Assembly (NCBI RefSeq): GCF_000282355.1
Contig: NZ_AKJL01000329.1
Span: forward strand, 1-42,093
Direction: 5' to 3'
Length of the DNA: 42,093 nt
Source of the DNA: Pseudomonas sp. GM49
Lineage (GTDB): Bacteria > Pseudomonadota > Gammaproteobacteria > Pseudomonadales > Pseudomonadaceae
Shown here: positions 24,288 through 32,900 of the stretch, piece after piece
Position numbering within the stretch: the stretch's first letter is position 1
Layout of the letters: the number at the start of each line of letters is the position of its first letter
The notes under the pieces: model-generated
What the model saw: only the letters and a program-made list of their open reading frames with translations
Told to the model about the DNA's origin: nothing
Databases searched by the model: none
Position numbers and translations under genes: made by a program

Positions 24288-25259
24288 TTGTCCTCTCCAA
24301 TCCCGGTCACGATCCTCAGCGGCTTCCTCGGCGCTGGCAAGACCACTCTGTTGCGTCACCTGCTCAAGGCCGAGCACGGTCTGAAAATTGCCGTGATCGA
24401 GAACGAATTCAGCGACGCCGGCATCGACACCCAGTTGTTGGGTGATGAGCCGGTCCAAGTGATGACGCTCTCCAACGGCTGCGTCTGCTGCACCATCCAT
24501 ACGGATCTGACCAAAGCGCTTTATCTGTTACTCGAGCGTCTGGACCAGGGCGACATCGCCTTCGACCGCCTGGTGATCGAATGCACCGGCTTGGCCGACC
24601 CCGCGCCCGTGGCGCAAACCTTTTTCATCGACGAAGAGTTGCGCGAGCGCTATATCCTCGACGGCATCATCACGTTGGTCGACGCGGCACATGCCGACTT
24701 GCACCTGACCCAGACCATCGCCCAGGCGCAGATCGGTTTTGCCGACCGCTTGCTGGTGAGCAAGCGCGATCTGGTGGATGAACCGATCTTTACCGCATTG
24801 AGCGAACGCCTGACCCGCATCAACCGGCGTGCGCCGATCCGCGTGGTTGACCACGGCAAGATCGACCTGGCCGAATTGCTCGACGTGCGTGGTTTCAATC
24901 TCAACGCCGACCTCGGTGGCGGTGTGAGTTTGCGACCGGTCAGCCAGGCACCGTCCATCGACCGCATTTCCAGCCTGGTGCTGCGCACTGGAAAACCGCT
25001 GGATATCGATAAACTCAGCGAGTTCATGAACGAGCTGCTGGAGGAGCATGGCAAGCAGTTGCTGCGCTATAAGGGCGTGTTGAACATCCTCGGCGAGCCG
25101 CGGCGGATGGTATTTCAGGGTGTCCTGAAGTTGTACGGATTCGATTGGGACACGGAGTGGGGGAACGATGAATCGCGTGAAAGCGTGATCGTGTTTATTG
25201 CTGACGATTTGCCGGAAGAGAAGATTCGTGAGGGGTTTGCACGGGTGGCGGCGGATTAA
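24288..25259 (+). CDS. yjiA: CobW/COG0523 family GTPase YjiA
   Basis: This 323-residue protein is a G3E GTPase of the COG0523 group, linked to metal handling. The Walker A site GFLGAGKTTLLRHLLKAEHG is near residues 11-30. The metal-binding CxCC motif is NGCVCC. The guanine motif SKRDLVDE is near residue 160. The start is TTG at 24288, well supported by AAAAAGGAGATCC directly upstream. A C-terminal CobW domain is present (FQGVLKLYGFDWDTEWG). It follows cstA-ybdD, although a REPIN lies between. Confidence 0.92.
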   Translation: MSSPIPVTILSGFLGAGKTTLLRHLLKAEHGLKIAVIENEFSDAGIDTQLLGDEPVQVMTLSNGCVCCTIHTDLTKALYLLLERLDQGDIAFDRLVIECTGLADPAPVAQTFFIDEELRERYILDGIITLVDAAHADLHLTQTIAQAQIGFADRLLVSKRDLVDEPIFTALSERLTRINRRAPIRVVDHGKIDLAELLDVRGFNLNADLGGGVSLRPVSQAPSIDRISSLVLRTGKPLDIDKLSEFMNELLEEHGKQLLRYKGVLNILGEPRRMVFQGVLKLYGFDWDTEWGNDESRESVIVFIADDLPEEKIREGFARVAAD

Positions 25260-25288
25260 AGTCAGAAATTGCAGCGAGTCTTAAGCCG

Positions 25289-25353
25289 CGATCGCGAGCA
25301 GGCTCGCTCCCACATTTGAAGCGCAGTCCCCTGTGCGAGCCTGCTCGCGATGG
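25289..25353. repeat. REP doublet between yjiA and a GntR gene
   Basis: CGATCGCGAGCAGGCTCGCT (from 25289) and CTGTGCGAGCCTGCTCGCGA (from 25331) are inverted REPs with only a 16-base gap. The arms are arranged outside-in relative to the other REPINs. It lies between convergent genes. Confidence 0.75.
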
Positions 25354-25357
25354 CGGT

Positions 25358-26047
25358 CTAACGTGCGGCACAATGTTGGCCCAGTGCCGATGCAGGGCTC
25401 AGCAACAAATCTTCCAGATAATCCAGATGCCGGTTGAGCACGGCTTGCGCCGTCGCGGCATCTCCTCGCTCCAGCGCATCCAGAATCTCCATGTGCACTT
25501 GCCCCACGCAATAATCCTTCTGCTGCAGATCAAACTGCGCAATCGCCAACGAAGTCAGCGGCACCAGATTGCCCAGAAAGTGCGCTAGCGGTGCATTCCC
25601 CGCCATTTGCGCCAGCTGCAGATGAAACTCTCCCGACAAACGAATCGCCCGGCCACGCTCAGCGCATTGACGCTCGCTATCGACCAGCGCCCGCAGCTGC
25701 TTCAGGTCTTGCGCGCAGGGTCGCTGACACGCTAGCCGCACCAGCATGATCTCGGTCAGCCGCCGGGCATGCAGTGTCTGCCGGGTCTGCTCGGCATCAA
25801 GCTCGGCGACGCGGGGACGATGGTTGACTCGAAGGATGATGATCTGCTGATGGGACAGTCGCGTCAGCACATCACGCATGTCACTGCGCCTTGCACCGAA
25901 CATCTGCGCCAGGCTTTCTTCGGTAAAGCGACTGGCCGAATGGATGCGCTGTTCGAAAATGGCATCGAGGACCCGCGAATACAGATCATCCACCGAAGGG
26001 CGGACGGGCAGGCTAGTGAGCGTTTGTGGCGAGGCGAAGCTGTTCAT
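25358..26047 (-). CDS. GntR family (FCD domain) regulator
   Basis: This 229-residue protein has an N-terminal winged helix (ARFTEESLAQMFGARRSDMR-like segment, about residues 40-70) and a helical FCD effector domain. FHLQLAQMAGNAPLAHFLGN and the later YCVGQVHMEILDALERGDA carry the FCD metal-site histidines. I take the ATG at 26047, with GGAG upstream, over an earlier TTG. It is the last gene of the operon dctA-like, FadR-like, this gene. The ligand is probably an organic acid, by family and context. Confidence 0.88.
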   Translation of the reverse strand: MNSFASPQTLTSLPVRPSVDDLYSRVLDAIFEQRIHSASRFTEESLAQMFGARRSDMRDVLTRLSHQQIIILRVNHRPRVAELDAEQTRQTLHARRLTEIMLVRLACQRPCAQDLKQLRALVDSERQCAERGRAIRLSGEFHLQLAQMAGNAPLAHFLGNLVPLTSLAIAQFDLQQKDYCVGQVHMEILDALERGDAATAQAVLNRHLDYLEDLLLSPASALGQHCAAR

Positions 26048-26072
26048 GACCAATCTCCAGTTCGAAGAGGTT

Positions 26073-26795
26073 TCAACTGCCGAGGTTGTCTTCCGGGATG
26101 TTCAGTTCGATGCCCATGCGCTGGCCTTCGCGCAAAATGTGCCGACGCATCTCGGCGCTGGCCTGGGCGCTGTTCTTGCTGCGGATTGCACGCACCACGG
26201 CTTCGTTTTCTTCAAGGCGTTCGGCCAGGTGCTCCGGGGAGTTGCGCAACACTTCGGCGCTTTGCTTGAGGGCATTGCTGGTTTGCTGGACCACGCTCTG
26301 GAAGATCGGGTTCGACGTCAGCGTGAACAGCTCTTCGTGGAACGCGATGTAGGCGTTTACGCCGGCTTCACTATCATTGGCCTCCAGGGCTTCGCGCATG
26401 TCCATCAGGGTCAGGCGCAGTTGCCCGACTTCCTTGCTGCTGATGGACTGCGCCACGAGGCCGACGATGAACGGCTCCAGGGTGTAGCGCAGTTGCAGCA
26501 CGTCTTCCAGGCTCGCTGCCGCCACAGCGCTGTCATGCACCTGGCTGTCGGCGAGATTGGCCTCAAGCACCACCACGCCTTTACCCGGCATCGAGCGCAC
26601 CAGTCCGAGGGTTTCCAGAACGATGACGGCCTCACGCAGGCTCGGACGGCTGATACCCAGTTGTTCGGCCAGTTCACGTTGTCCTGGCAGCATTTCGCCG
26701 GAGCGCCACTGACCTCGGTCCAGCGCGGCCCGAAGTTTTTCTACGACTGAATTTACAACGGTCGACGAGGTAATCACTGTTCGCTCCATGAGCAT
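26073..26795 (-). CDS. FadR-family (GntR/FCD) regulator next to a dicarboxylate symporter
   Basis: This roughly 240-residue protein has a GntR winged helix (about residues 10-70, with LPGQRELAEQLGISRPSLRE) and an FCD effector domain carrying LEPFIVGLVAQS and YIAFHEELF. I take the ATG at 26795 (MLMERTVITSS); Met at 26789 and a GTG at 26834 are alternatives, and none has a strong ribosome-binding site. It lies 48 bases after the symporter gene in the same direction and probably controls it. Candidate operators are the repeated GGTCTTACC boxes at 28226 and 28311. Confidence 0.87.
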   Translation of the reverse strand: MLMERTVITSSTVVNSVVEKLRAALDRGQWRSGEMLPGQRELAEQLGISRPSLREAVIVLETLGLVRSMPGKGVVVLEANLADSQVHDSAVAAASLEDVLQLRYTLEPFIVGLVAQSISSKEVGQLRLTLMDMREALEANDSEAGVNAYIAFHEELFTLTSNPIFQSVVQQTSNALKQSAEVLRNSPEHLAERLEENEAVVRAIRSKNSAQASAEMRRHILREGQRMGIELNIPEDNLGS

Positions 26796-26843
26796 TAAAA
26801 AGTGGTGAAGGTGTGCCGACGAGGCAGCCGGCACACCGTTGAT

Positions 26844-28157
26844 TCAGAATTCCTGCTGATGGGCCGGTGCCACCGGTTTTCGCGGCTGGAAGGTATAACC
26901 CACCTGACCGGAAAGTACTTTGTTCGCCCGCTGCACGTCGATGTCCTTCTCCCAGCGGGCGATGGCCACGGTGGCGACGCAATTGCCGATCAGGTTGGTC
27001 AGCGCGCGGCCGATGCCCATGAACCAGTCCACCGCGAGCACCAACACCAGGCCGACCACCGGAATCGCCGGGATCGCCGTCAAGGTTGCCGCCAGAATCA
27101 CCAGTGCCGAGCCGGGAATCCCGTGGGCACCTTTGGAGGTGATCAGCGACACCAGCAAAATGGTCAGCAGGTCAGTCATGGCCAACGGCGTGCCGGTGGC
27201 GTTGGCGATGAACACGATGGCCAGGGTCAGGTAGATCGAGAAACCGTCGAGGTTGAACGAGTAGCCGGTGGGAATCACCAGCCCGACGGTCGAACTGCCG
27301 ATGCCCAGATGCTCGAGTTTGCGCATGATTTGCGGTAGCACAGCGTCGGACGAAGCAGTGCCCATTACGATCAGCAATTCCTCGCGCAGGTACTTGAGCA
27401 GCGGCCACATCTTCAAGCCAGAGAGGCGCATCACCAGGCCGAGAATCAGGGCCACGAAGGCCACACAGGTCAGGTAGAACAGGCCGACCAGGCTGCCCAG
27501 GTGTTGCAGCGAGTCCAGGCCATATTTGCTGGTGGTGAAGGCGATCGCACCGAATACACCGATCGGCGCCAGGCGCACGATCATGCCCATGATGCGGAAG
27601 ATCACGTGGCTGAGTTCATTGATCAGCCGCGAAATACCCGATGCCGCCTCGCCCACCAGATTCAGCGCACTGCCGAACAGCACGGAGAACAACAGGACCT
27701 GCAGGATGTTGTTATCGGCAAAGGCACCGATCACCGACGTCGGAATCAGGTCCATCAGGAACTGCGTGGTGGTGTGCATGTGCTGGCCGCGTTGGGCAAT
27801 GTCGCCCATGTCTGCCGCGGAAAGCTGCTCCAGGTGAATGTTCGCGCCGCTGCCGATGCCGGTGCTGAAGGCGAACACCAGACCGATCACCAGGGCGATG
27901 GTGGTCAGCACTTCAAAGTAGATCACCGATTTGAGGCCGATACGGCCGACCTTCTTCAGGTCGCCGGCACCACTGATGCCGCTGACCACTACGCAAAACA
28001 CAATCAAGCCAATGAGCATTTTGATCAGCTTGATAAAACCGTCACCGAGCGGTTTGAGCTGAGCGGAGTATTCGGGAAGGGTCAGCCCGCAGACGATGCC
28101 GAGCACCAGTCCGAGAACCACTTGGAGGAAGATTGAACGCGAGCACCATCTGAGCAT
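26844..28157 (-). CDS. dctA: Dicarboxylate:cation symporter (DctA family)
   Basis: This 437-residue inner-membrane protein has the DctA/GltP fold: about eight membrane helices plus two re-entrant hairpins. SSDAVLPQIM and GYSFNLDGFSIY are the conserved Ser-rich and NxDG substrate/cation motifs. DctA imports succinate, fumarate and malate with sodium or protons. The symbol is given for the family, since other DctA paralogues are likely in the genome. AGGATTCC precedes the ATG. Two GntR-type regulators follow in the same operon. Confidence 0.85.
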   Translation of the reverse strand: MLRWCSRSIFLQVVLGLVLGIVCGLTLPEYSAQLKPLGDGFIKLIKMLIGLIVFCVVVSGISGAGDLKKVGRIGLKSVIYFEVLTTIALVIGLVFAFSTGIGSGANIHLEQLSAADMGDIAQRGQHMHTTTQFLMDLIPTSVIGAFADNNILQVLLFSVLFGSALNLVGEAASGISRLINELSHVIFRIMGMIVRLAPIGVFGAIAFTTSKYGLDSLQHLGSLVGLFYLTCVAFVALILGLVMRLSGLKMWPLLKYLREELLIVMGTASSDAVLPQIMRKLEHLGIGSSTVGLVIPTGYSFNLDGFSIYLTLAIVFIANATGTPLAMTDLLTILLVSLITSKGAHGIPGSALVILAATLTAIPAIPVVGLVLVLAVDWFMGIGRALTNLIGNCVATVAIARWEKDIDVQRANKVLSGQVGYTFQPRKPVAPAHQQEF

Positions 28158-28225
28158 GGGAGGAATCCTGGTCGGTGTCCTGGCTGCCGTACGCTGCGCG
28201 TATCAGCTTCAGGACTTAATTATTG

Positions 28226-28237
28226 TGGTCTTACCGG
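28226..28237. promoter_or_regulatory. GntR/FadR-type operator copy 1 (dctA promoter)
   Basis: TGGTCTTACCGG contains GGTCTTACC, which is repeated at 28312-28320. It is upstream of the dctA start and resembles TNGT-N-ACNA boxes of FadR/PdhR-type regulators. Confidence 0.5.
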
Positions 28238-28310
28238 TATGTCCAGTGCAGGCGCAGTCTAGGCGCTGTTTTTGGGTCTTCGCAAGTAAAAATTAGAAAA
28301 TTGGCATGAC

Positions 28311-28336
28311 CGGTCTTACCAGTTGATGGGTAAGCC
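28311..28336. promoter_or_regulatory. GntR/FadR-type operator copies 2 and 3
   Basis: CGGTCTTACCAG (28311-28322) repeats the dctA box, and GGTAAGCC (28329-28336) is a near-inverse of it. Together with copy 1 this gives a spaced set upstream of dctA. Confidence 0.45.
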
Positions 28337-28380
28337 CGGTATAGAGGCTTTCCCCCCCGGCTGAATAAAAAAATGGGCGA

Positions 28381-28410
28381 AAAAAAACCGGCCATCTCTG
28401 GCCGGTTTTT
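28381..28410 (-). terminator. Intrinsic terminator of glyA
   Basis: ACCGGCC and GGCCGGT form a seven-bp stem around a six-base loop. The A-run on the left becomes a T-run in the minus-strand transcript. It ends the glyA message. Confidence 0.85.
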
Positions 28411-28433
28411 ATAGCTACGGTCTGGCGGGCTGA

Positions 28434-29687
28434 TTAAGCGCCGTACACCGGCAGCTTCTTGCAGATGGCCTTGACCTTCTCACGAACGGCATCGATCACC
28501 GCTTCGTTGTTCAGGTCAGCCAGGATGTCGCAGATCCAGCCGGCCAGTTCCTTGCACTCTGCTTCCTTGAAGCCACGAGTGGTCACAGCCGGGGTGCCGA
28601 AGCGCAGGCCGGAGGTGACGAACGGGGAGCGAGGGTCGTTTGGCACCGAGTTCTTGTTCACGGTGATGAACGCTTTGCCCAGAGCGGCGTCGGCGTCTTT
28701 ACCGGAGATTTCCTGCTTGATCAGCGACAGCAGGAACAGGTGGTTTTCAGTACCGCCGGAAACCACGTCGAAACCGCGCTCGATGAACACGCTGGCCATG
28801 GCCTGGGCGTTTTTCACCACTTGTTGCTGGTAAGCCTTGAACTCAGGCTGCAGCGCTTCCTTGAAGCAGATCGCCTTGGCTGCGATCACGTGCTCCAGCG
28901 GACCACCCTGGGCGCCCGGGAATACCGCGGAGTTCAGCTTTTTCTCGATGTCGGCGTTGGCGCGAGCCAGGATCAGGCCGCCACGCGGACCGCGCAGGGT
29001 CTTGTGGGTGGTGGTGGTCACGACGTCAGCGAATGGAACCGGGTTCGGGTAGACGCCAGCGGCGACCAGACCGGCCACGTGGGCCATGTCGACGAACAGG
29101 TAGGCGCCAACCTTGTCGGCGATTGCACGGAAACGTGGGAAATCGAGGATCTGCGAGTAGGCAGAGAAGCCGGCCACGATCATTTTTGGCTTGTGCTCTA
29201 CAGCCAGGCGCTCGACTTCGTCGTAGTCGATCAGGCCGTTGCCGTCGATGCCGTACTGGATGGCGTTGTACAACTTGCCGGAGGACGAAACGCTGGCGCC
29301 GTGGGTCAGGTGACCACCGTGGGCCAGGCTCATGCCCAGGATGGTGTCGCCAGCAGACAGCAGGGCCAGGTAAACGGCGCTGTTGGCTTGCGAACCGGCG
29401 TGCGGCTGAACGTTGGCGTAGTCGGCGCCGAACAGCTCTTTGGCTCGATCAATAGCAAGCTGCTCGACGATGTCTACGTACTCGCAACCACCGTAGTAGC
29501 GCTTGCCCGGATAACCTTCGGCGTACTTGTTGGTCAGTACCGAGCCTTGAGCTTCCATCACCGCAGGGCTGGTGTAGTTTTCCGAAGCGATCAGCTCAAT
29601 GTGCTCTTCCTGGCGCTGAGCTTCTTGCTCCATGGCGGCAAAGAGATCGGCGTCGTACTTGGCAATAGTCAAATCACGGCTGAACAT
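28434..29687 (-). CDS. glyA: Serine hydroxymethyltransferase
   Basis: This 417-residue PLP enzyme interconverts serine and glycine while charging tetrahydrofolate with a one-carbon unit. The start MFSRDLTIAKYD has GAGGACCGCC upstream and gives the standard length. LIASENYTSPAV, the YYGG segment, and the PLP-lysine motif VVTTTTHKTLRGPRGG near residue 229 are all present. It may be one of several glyA paralogues in the genome. Confidence 0.97.
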   Translation of the reverse strand: MFSRDLTIAKYDADLFAAMEQEAQRQEEHIELIASENYTSPAVMEAQGSVLTNKYAEGYPGKRYYGGCEYVDIVEQLAIDRAKELFGADYANVQPHAGSQANSAVYLALLSAGDTILGMSLAHGGHLTHGASVSSSGKLYNAIQYGIDGNGLIDYDEVERLAVEHKPKMIVAGFSAYSQILDFPRFRAIADKVGAYLFVDMAHVAGLVAAGVYPNPVPFADVVTTTTHKTLRGPRGGLILARANADIEKKLNSAVFPGAQGGPLEHVIAAKAICFKEALQPEFKAYQQQVVKNAQAMASVFIERGFDVVSGGTENHLFLLSLIKQEISGKDADAALGKAFITVNKNSVPNDPRSPFVTSGLRFGTPAVTTRGFKEAECKELAGWICDILADLNNEAVIDAVREKVKAICKKLPVYGA

Positions 29688-29813
29688 GGCGGTCCTCAAG
29701 GATCGGGGGCGGAAAAGGGGGGCATTCTAACTCAATGGGTTTTAGATGGCATATGAAACGGCATCATGTCGCAGACAAGTGGGCTTCATGACGGGATCGG
29801 CGGTGATCGTGCC

Positions 29814-29917
29814 GGCCTCATCGCGAGCAAGCTCGCTCCCACAGTAGATCTTTGGTATTCACACATGGTGCGTACACCCCAAAAACCTGTGGGAGCGAGC
29901 TTGCTCGCGATGAGGCC
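29814..29917. repeat. REPIN with 31-bp perfect arms
   Basis: The left arm at 29814-29844 and the right arm at 29887-29917 are exact reverse complements over 31 bases, enclosing 42 bases. Perfect arms suggest recent mobilisation. It lies between morA and glyA. Confidence 0.9.
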
Positions 29918-29936
29918 AATTGCCGCGCCGCAAACC

Positions 29937-32900
29937 TCAGTCGAACATGAACAGAGCATCATTGCTGAATTGCCCTTCGAACTGGCCCGCCGGCATCGGG
30001 CGCCCGAACAGGTAACCCTGCACCTCGTCGCAACCGTGCTCGCGCAGGAAATCCAGCTGTTCGTGGGTTTCCACGCCTTCGGCGATCACCGCCAGGTTAA
30101 GACTGTGGGCCATGGCGATGATTGCCCGGGCGATCTGCGCATCCTGCTCACCCGACGGCAAGCCGTCGACGAAGGTGCGGTCGATCTTCAGTACGTCGAT
30201 CGGGAACTGCTTGAGGTAGTTGAGCGATGAGTAACCGGTACCGAAATCGTCGACCGCAATGCTCAGGCCGAGGTTTTTCAGGCCGTCGAGGATCTGCATC
30301 GCCTCGCTGACTTCGCGCATCAGGATGCTTTCGGTGAGTTCCAGTTCCAGGCACGCCGGCGGCAGGCCGGTTTCCTTGAGGATGGTGGCGATTCGCGTGC
30401 CGAGCTGGCCGTCGGAGAATTGCCGCGCCGAGATGTTCACCGACACCTTCGGCACCCGTACCCTGGCCTGATGCCAGGCCTTGAGTTGGCGGCAGGCCTC
30501 GCTGATCACCCAGTCACCGACATCCACCACCAGCCCGAGCTCTTCGAGCACTGGAATGAAATCCCCCGGCGGCACCAGCCCGCGGCGTGGATGACGCCAG
30601 CGCAACAGCGCCTCGGCACCGGTCAGGCGCTTGCCGTCGCCGCTGAACTGCGGCTGGTAATACAATACGAATTCGTTCTGTTCCAGGGCATGGCGCAAAT
30701 CGCTTTCCAGCTCCAGACGTTCCAGCGCACTGGCGTTCATGTCCGCCTGATAGAACTGGAAGTTGTTCTTGCCGCGCTCCTTGGCGTGGTACATCGCGGT
30801 GTCGGCGTTCTTCATCAACTGGCTGAGTTCGTTGCCGTCCTGCGGGCTCAGGGCGATGCCGATACTGGCCGTGACGAAGAACTCGCGGCCTTCGAGTACG
30901 AAGGGTTTCACCAGACTGGCAAGAATCTGTTCCGCCACATGAATTGCCCGGGTCAAGGCGACTTCACGGTTAGCTCGCGGTTGCAGGAGCAAGGTGAATT
31001 CGTCGCCGCCCATGCGCGCCACGGTGTCGTCATCGTCGACGCAACCGAGCAGGCGCGTGGCCATTTCCTTGAGCATGCGGTCGCCGGCGGCGTGGCCCAG
31101 GGAGTCGTTGATCGGCTTGAAGCGATCGAGGTCGAGGAACATCAGCACCACCCACGACTTCTGCCGTTCGGCCGATTGCAACGCCGTGTGCAGGCGATCC
31201 TGGAACAGCGATCGGTTGGGCAGGTGCGTCAGGGCGTCGTAGTAGGCGAGACGGTGAATCCGCTGCTCGCTGGCCTTGCGCTCGCTGATGTCGCTGAAGA
31301 AACACACATAGCTGGCCAGGTCGCCTTCGTCGTCGAGTACGGCGGTGATTCCGACCCAGGCCGGGTAATGCTCGCCATTACGGCGCTTGAGCCAGACCTC
31401 GCCTTCCCATGTGCTGTGCTGGCTCAATTGCTTGAGCACATACCGCAGGTGGGCTTCCTGCTGATCGTCGACAGTCAGCATGTTCGGCAACTGGTCGAGG
31501 ACTTGCTCCACGGCATAGCCGCTGACACGACTGAAGGCTTCGTTGGCCTGGACGATGTAGCCGGCCGGGTCGGTGATCAGGATCGCCGAGGTCGAGTGTT
31601 CGAATACTGTAGCCGCCATGCGCAGGTCTTTTTCGGCCCGGCGTTGCTGGCTGATGTCGCGGCCGACGCCGAGCACGCCTTCGAACGTGCCGTGTTCGTC
31701 CCAGACCAATACCAGGCGCAGTTCGATCGGGATCTTGCGCCCGTCGGCCCGCAGGCAGTCGAACAGGAACAGTTGGGTTTGCACCTGGCTGCGTAACAGC
31801 GCCAGGTGGTCCGGTTGATCCAGCGCTTTGCTGACCCGGTCCATCAGGTGGTAGATGCCGGTCAGTTGTTGCGGGTTGGCGATGGTCGATTGCCAGCCGT
31901 TCTGGAAAATCCACTCGGCGTCGTAACCCAGCACGGCTTGCACCGAGGGGCTGACGTAATTGAGATTCAGGCGGCTGTCGGTGGAGAAGATCACGTCGCT
32001 GATGCTTTCGGCGAGCATGCGATAGCGCTGCTCACTGTCGCGCAGGGATTCGCTGGCTTCGATCTGGTCGGTGATGTCCTTGGCCACGCCGATGATCCGC
32101 GTGACCTGGTCCTCCCTGTCCCGCGCCAATGCCTGCTCGCGAATCTCGAAACGTCGCCACTGGCCGTCCCGATGGCGGAAGCGCAACTGGCACTGCATCA
32201 ACTGGTGATAACCGGCCTGGCGCTGGACCTGGCGGGAGCGGTGGTAATAGTCGGCGTCTTCGGGGTGCAGGAGGATTTCCCAGAAGTATTCGCCCATCTG
32301 TTGCAGTTCGGTGCGGTTGTAACCCAGCGTCTGGCCCAGATGGTGGTTGCTGAAGATCATGCGCTGGCTGATCACATCCTGTACATACAGGTGATCCGGC
32401 ACGGTGCGCACCACGTCCGACCAGAACCCTTCGCGCTCCTGCAATGACAGTTCGATGAGCTTGCGGCTGGTGATGTCGGTGATGCTCAGGATCACCGAGT
32501 CATAGTCGTCCGGGGTTTGCGGCAGACGCAGCACCAGCCACAGGTGCTGGTCGCGACCGCTGGCGTCCTGGAGCTTTATTTCCAGCTCAAGCTGTTGCTG
32601 CCGGTTGAGCATCGCGTCGAGCACCTGGTTGCCGATGGCGGTGCCGTCCTGCGGATTGCCGTCGACCAGCAGTTTCCAGGCGTTGTCGGTGCTATCGACA
32701 TTCAGCAGTTGCAGAGCGACCTGGTTGACCTCGGTGATCCGCAGTTCCTTGAGCAATTGCCGGCGTTGCTCCGGGATCGCCAGCCACGCTTGCAGTTGCT
32801 CGCTGTCCTGCAGCTGTGCCTTGTCGAAAAAGACCTTGAGCCCCGACATGTCGAGCACGCACAAAGCCACGCCGGTGCCTTCGAAAATGTCCTGGTAACG

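Noticed and set aside
28138..28430. Glycine or other riboswitch near glyA and dctA
   Set aside because: The gap between glyA and dctA holds a terminator and operator-like boxes; no riboswitch core could be recognised.
30420..31796. Open frame of 458 residues antisense to morA
   Set aside because: It lies inside morA, whose domains are intact on the other strand; composition is typical of shadow frames.
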